A DNA stretch of 64,000 nt, taken from the NCBI GenBank assembly GCA_963793825.1, contig CAWCBE010000014.1:372001-436000 (forward strand), given 5' to 3'. The position numbers and the translations under genes are program-made. The stretch comes from RYN-230 sp963793825. Its GTDB lineage: Bacteria > Actinomycetota > Actinomycetes > Streptosporangiales > Streptosporangiaceae. The notes beneath the pieces were generated by a model. That model was given only the letters and a program-made list of their open reading frames with translations. It had not been told where the DNA came from and did not search any database. Shown here piece by piece: positions 63,293-64,000 of the stretch. Positions within the stretch are counted from its first letter, which is position 1, and each line of letters opens with the position of its first letter.

Positions 63293-64000
63293 TTATTCTG
63301 CGCGCAGGACCGCCGCCGGGTTCAGGCGGGCGCAATGCTGTCCGGACGGGAGCGCGATCGCGTTCGCGGCGGCGATGGCGGCCGGAATCATCAGTAGCAC
63401 CAGCGATGCCGGCGTGAGGGCAGCGGTCGAGAGGCCAGTACTGCCCGCGAACAGCCCCCACGCCCAGTGGCCGGCGGCCACGCCCAGCGGGAGGCCGGCC
63501 AGCAGGGCGAGCCCGGTCAGCGCCGTCACCTGCCAGGCGGTTATGGCGGTCAGCTGCCTGCGCAGCATCCCGAGCGTTCTCAGGATGGCGAAGTCACGGC
63601 GGCGCCGCCGTGCGGACGCCACCGCGAACTGGCCCAGCACCGCCAGTCCCAATACCGTGAGGATGCCGGCCAGCACTTCCGGGGTGCCGTCGATCCGGGC
63701 ATAGCCCGTCACGCCGTTAGGGCGCTGGTCTTTGACGACGCATGTCGATTGCTCTACTCCGGCACAGAAAGGACCCATGGCCCGGCCGAAGCCGGCGATG
63801 TCCGCCGCGCGGCGCGGCCCGGGAGCGAACCGGACGAGGACGAAGTTGTACCCGCTCCCGTTGCTAGCCGCCCCCGCCTGGGGCTCGAGCATCGCCGCGG
63901 GGACTACCGCACCCTGGCCGAGGTCGGTGGGGGTGAAGCTGCCCTGGCCGAAGTAGGGGAAGACGGCCCGGCCGACAATGCGGGCCGATGGCTGCCGGTG
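63293..64000 (-). CDS. FtsX-type ABC transporter permease, C-terminal part
   Basis: The last 235 residues of a MacB/FtsX-family permease that enters from the right edge. Helices ILTVLGLAVLGQFAVASARR and LTPASLVLLMIPAAIAAANA flank RRRRRDFAILRTLGMLRRQL, the cytoplasmic loop with the conserved coupling region, and the end is ARLNPAAVLRAE. The part before (RIVGRAVFPYFGQGSFTPTD) is the periplasmic domain. The frame is open to the window border. It probably exports a lipid or peptide with an ATPase outside the window. Confidence 0.85.
   Translation of the reverse strand, partial: HRQPSARIVGRAVFPYFGQGSFTPTDLGQGAVVPAAMLEPQAGAASNGSGYNFVLVRFAPGPRRAADIAGFGRAMGPFCAGVEQSTCVVKDQRPNGVTGYARIDGTPEVLAGILTVLGLAVLGQFAVASARRRRRDFAILRTLGMLRRQLTAITAWQVTALTGLALLAGLPLGVAAGHWAWGLFAGSTGLSTAALTPASLVLLMIPAAIAAANAIALPSGQHCARLNPAAVLRAE

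Overview
The window is high-GC DNA from an actinomycete-like bacterium. Almost every codon ends in G or C, GTG and TTG starts are common, many genes overlap by ATGA or TGATG, and the families are typical of soil actinobacteria: wax-ester synthase, FadD15-like ligase, IclR/GntR regulators, glucodextranase, GlgX/GlgB and a GNAT-fused NDP-forming acyl-CoA ligase. No rRNA, tRNA or CRISPR was seen, and the species cannot be named from this sequence alone.

Layout. 1-2.1 kb: the N-terminal end of a large LuxR-type ATPase regulator, a YjbR-like protein and a broken MFS transporter. 2.2-3.9 kb: an IS630 element with good inverted repeats that carries a divergent 112-aa passenger gene. 4.0-15.7 kb: an envelope/lipid block with a UPF0104 flippase-like protein, an SDR reductase, WS/DGAT, two tandem FabH-like thiolases (the second with a degraded active site), an alpha/beta hydrolase, a GMC oxidoreductase with a His/Asp-rich N-terminus and a long-chain acyl-CoA ligase. 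15.8-19.4 kb: a mobile-element pile-up with a collapsed remnant of the passenger-carrying IS630 type, then a second IS630 whose transposase is split exactly in its VDE catalytic motif by a complete 2161-bp group II intron lying antisense.

19.4-28.4 kb: a run of small accessory genes. They are hydrolases, a membrane protein, a MOSC protein, an Ala-rich protein ending in a LuxR-type helix-turn-helix, an ArsR/SRPBCC operon, an amidase and a GDSL lipoprotein. 28.4-39.3 kb: a catabolic island. An amidohydrolase and a DUF59/MIP18 protein lie opposite an IclR regulator. A FAH-family enzyme, an alpha/beta hydrolase and a flavin hydroxylase form an operon, followed by a convergent GntR regulator and then a SnoaL-like, HIT, amidohydrolase, NmrA and SDR group. 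A repeated GTTATCA(CA)TATATC box lies upstream of the FAH operon, the SnoaL gene and the GntR gene, which suggests one regulon.

39.4-50 kb: a secreted multidomain GH15 glucodextranase with a perfect 27-bp palindrome upstream, an APH-like kinase paired with a HAD protein, an AMP-forming acyl-CoA ligase and a GNAT/NDP-forming acyl-CoA ligase fusion. 50-56.8 kb: aroE, a CMD-family protein, a methyltransferase, then a two-gene ABC-2 exporter plus a 58-aa zinc-ribbon protein, divergent from a histidine kinase/response regulator pair. 56.9-64 kb: a secreted six-hairpin lipoprotein, glgX and glgB (convergent), and the C-terminal part of an FtsX-type ABC permease that leaves the window.
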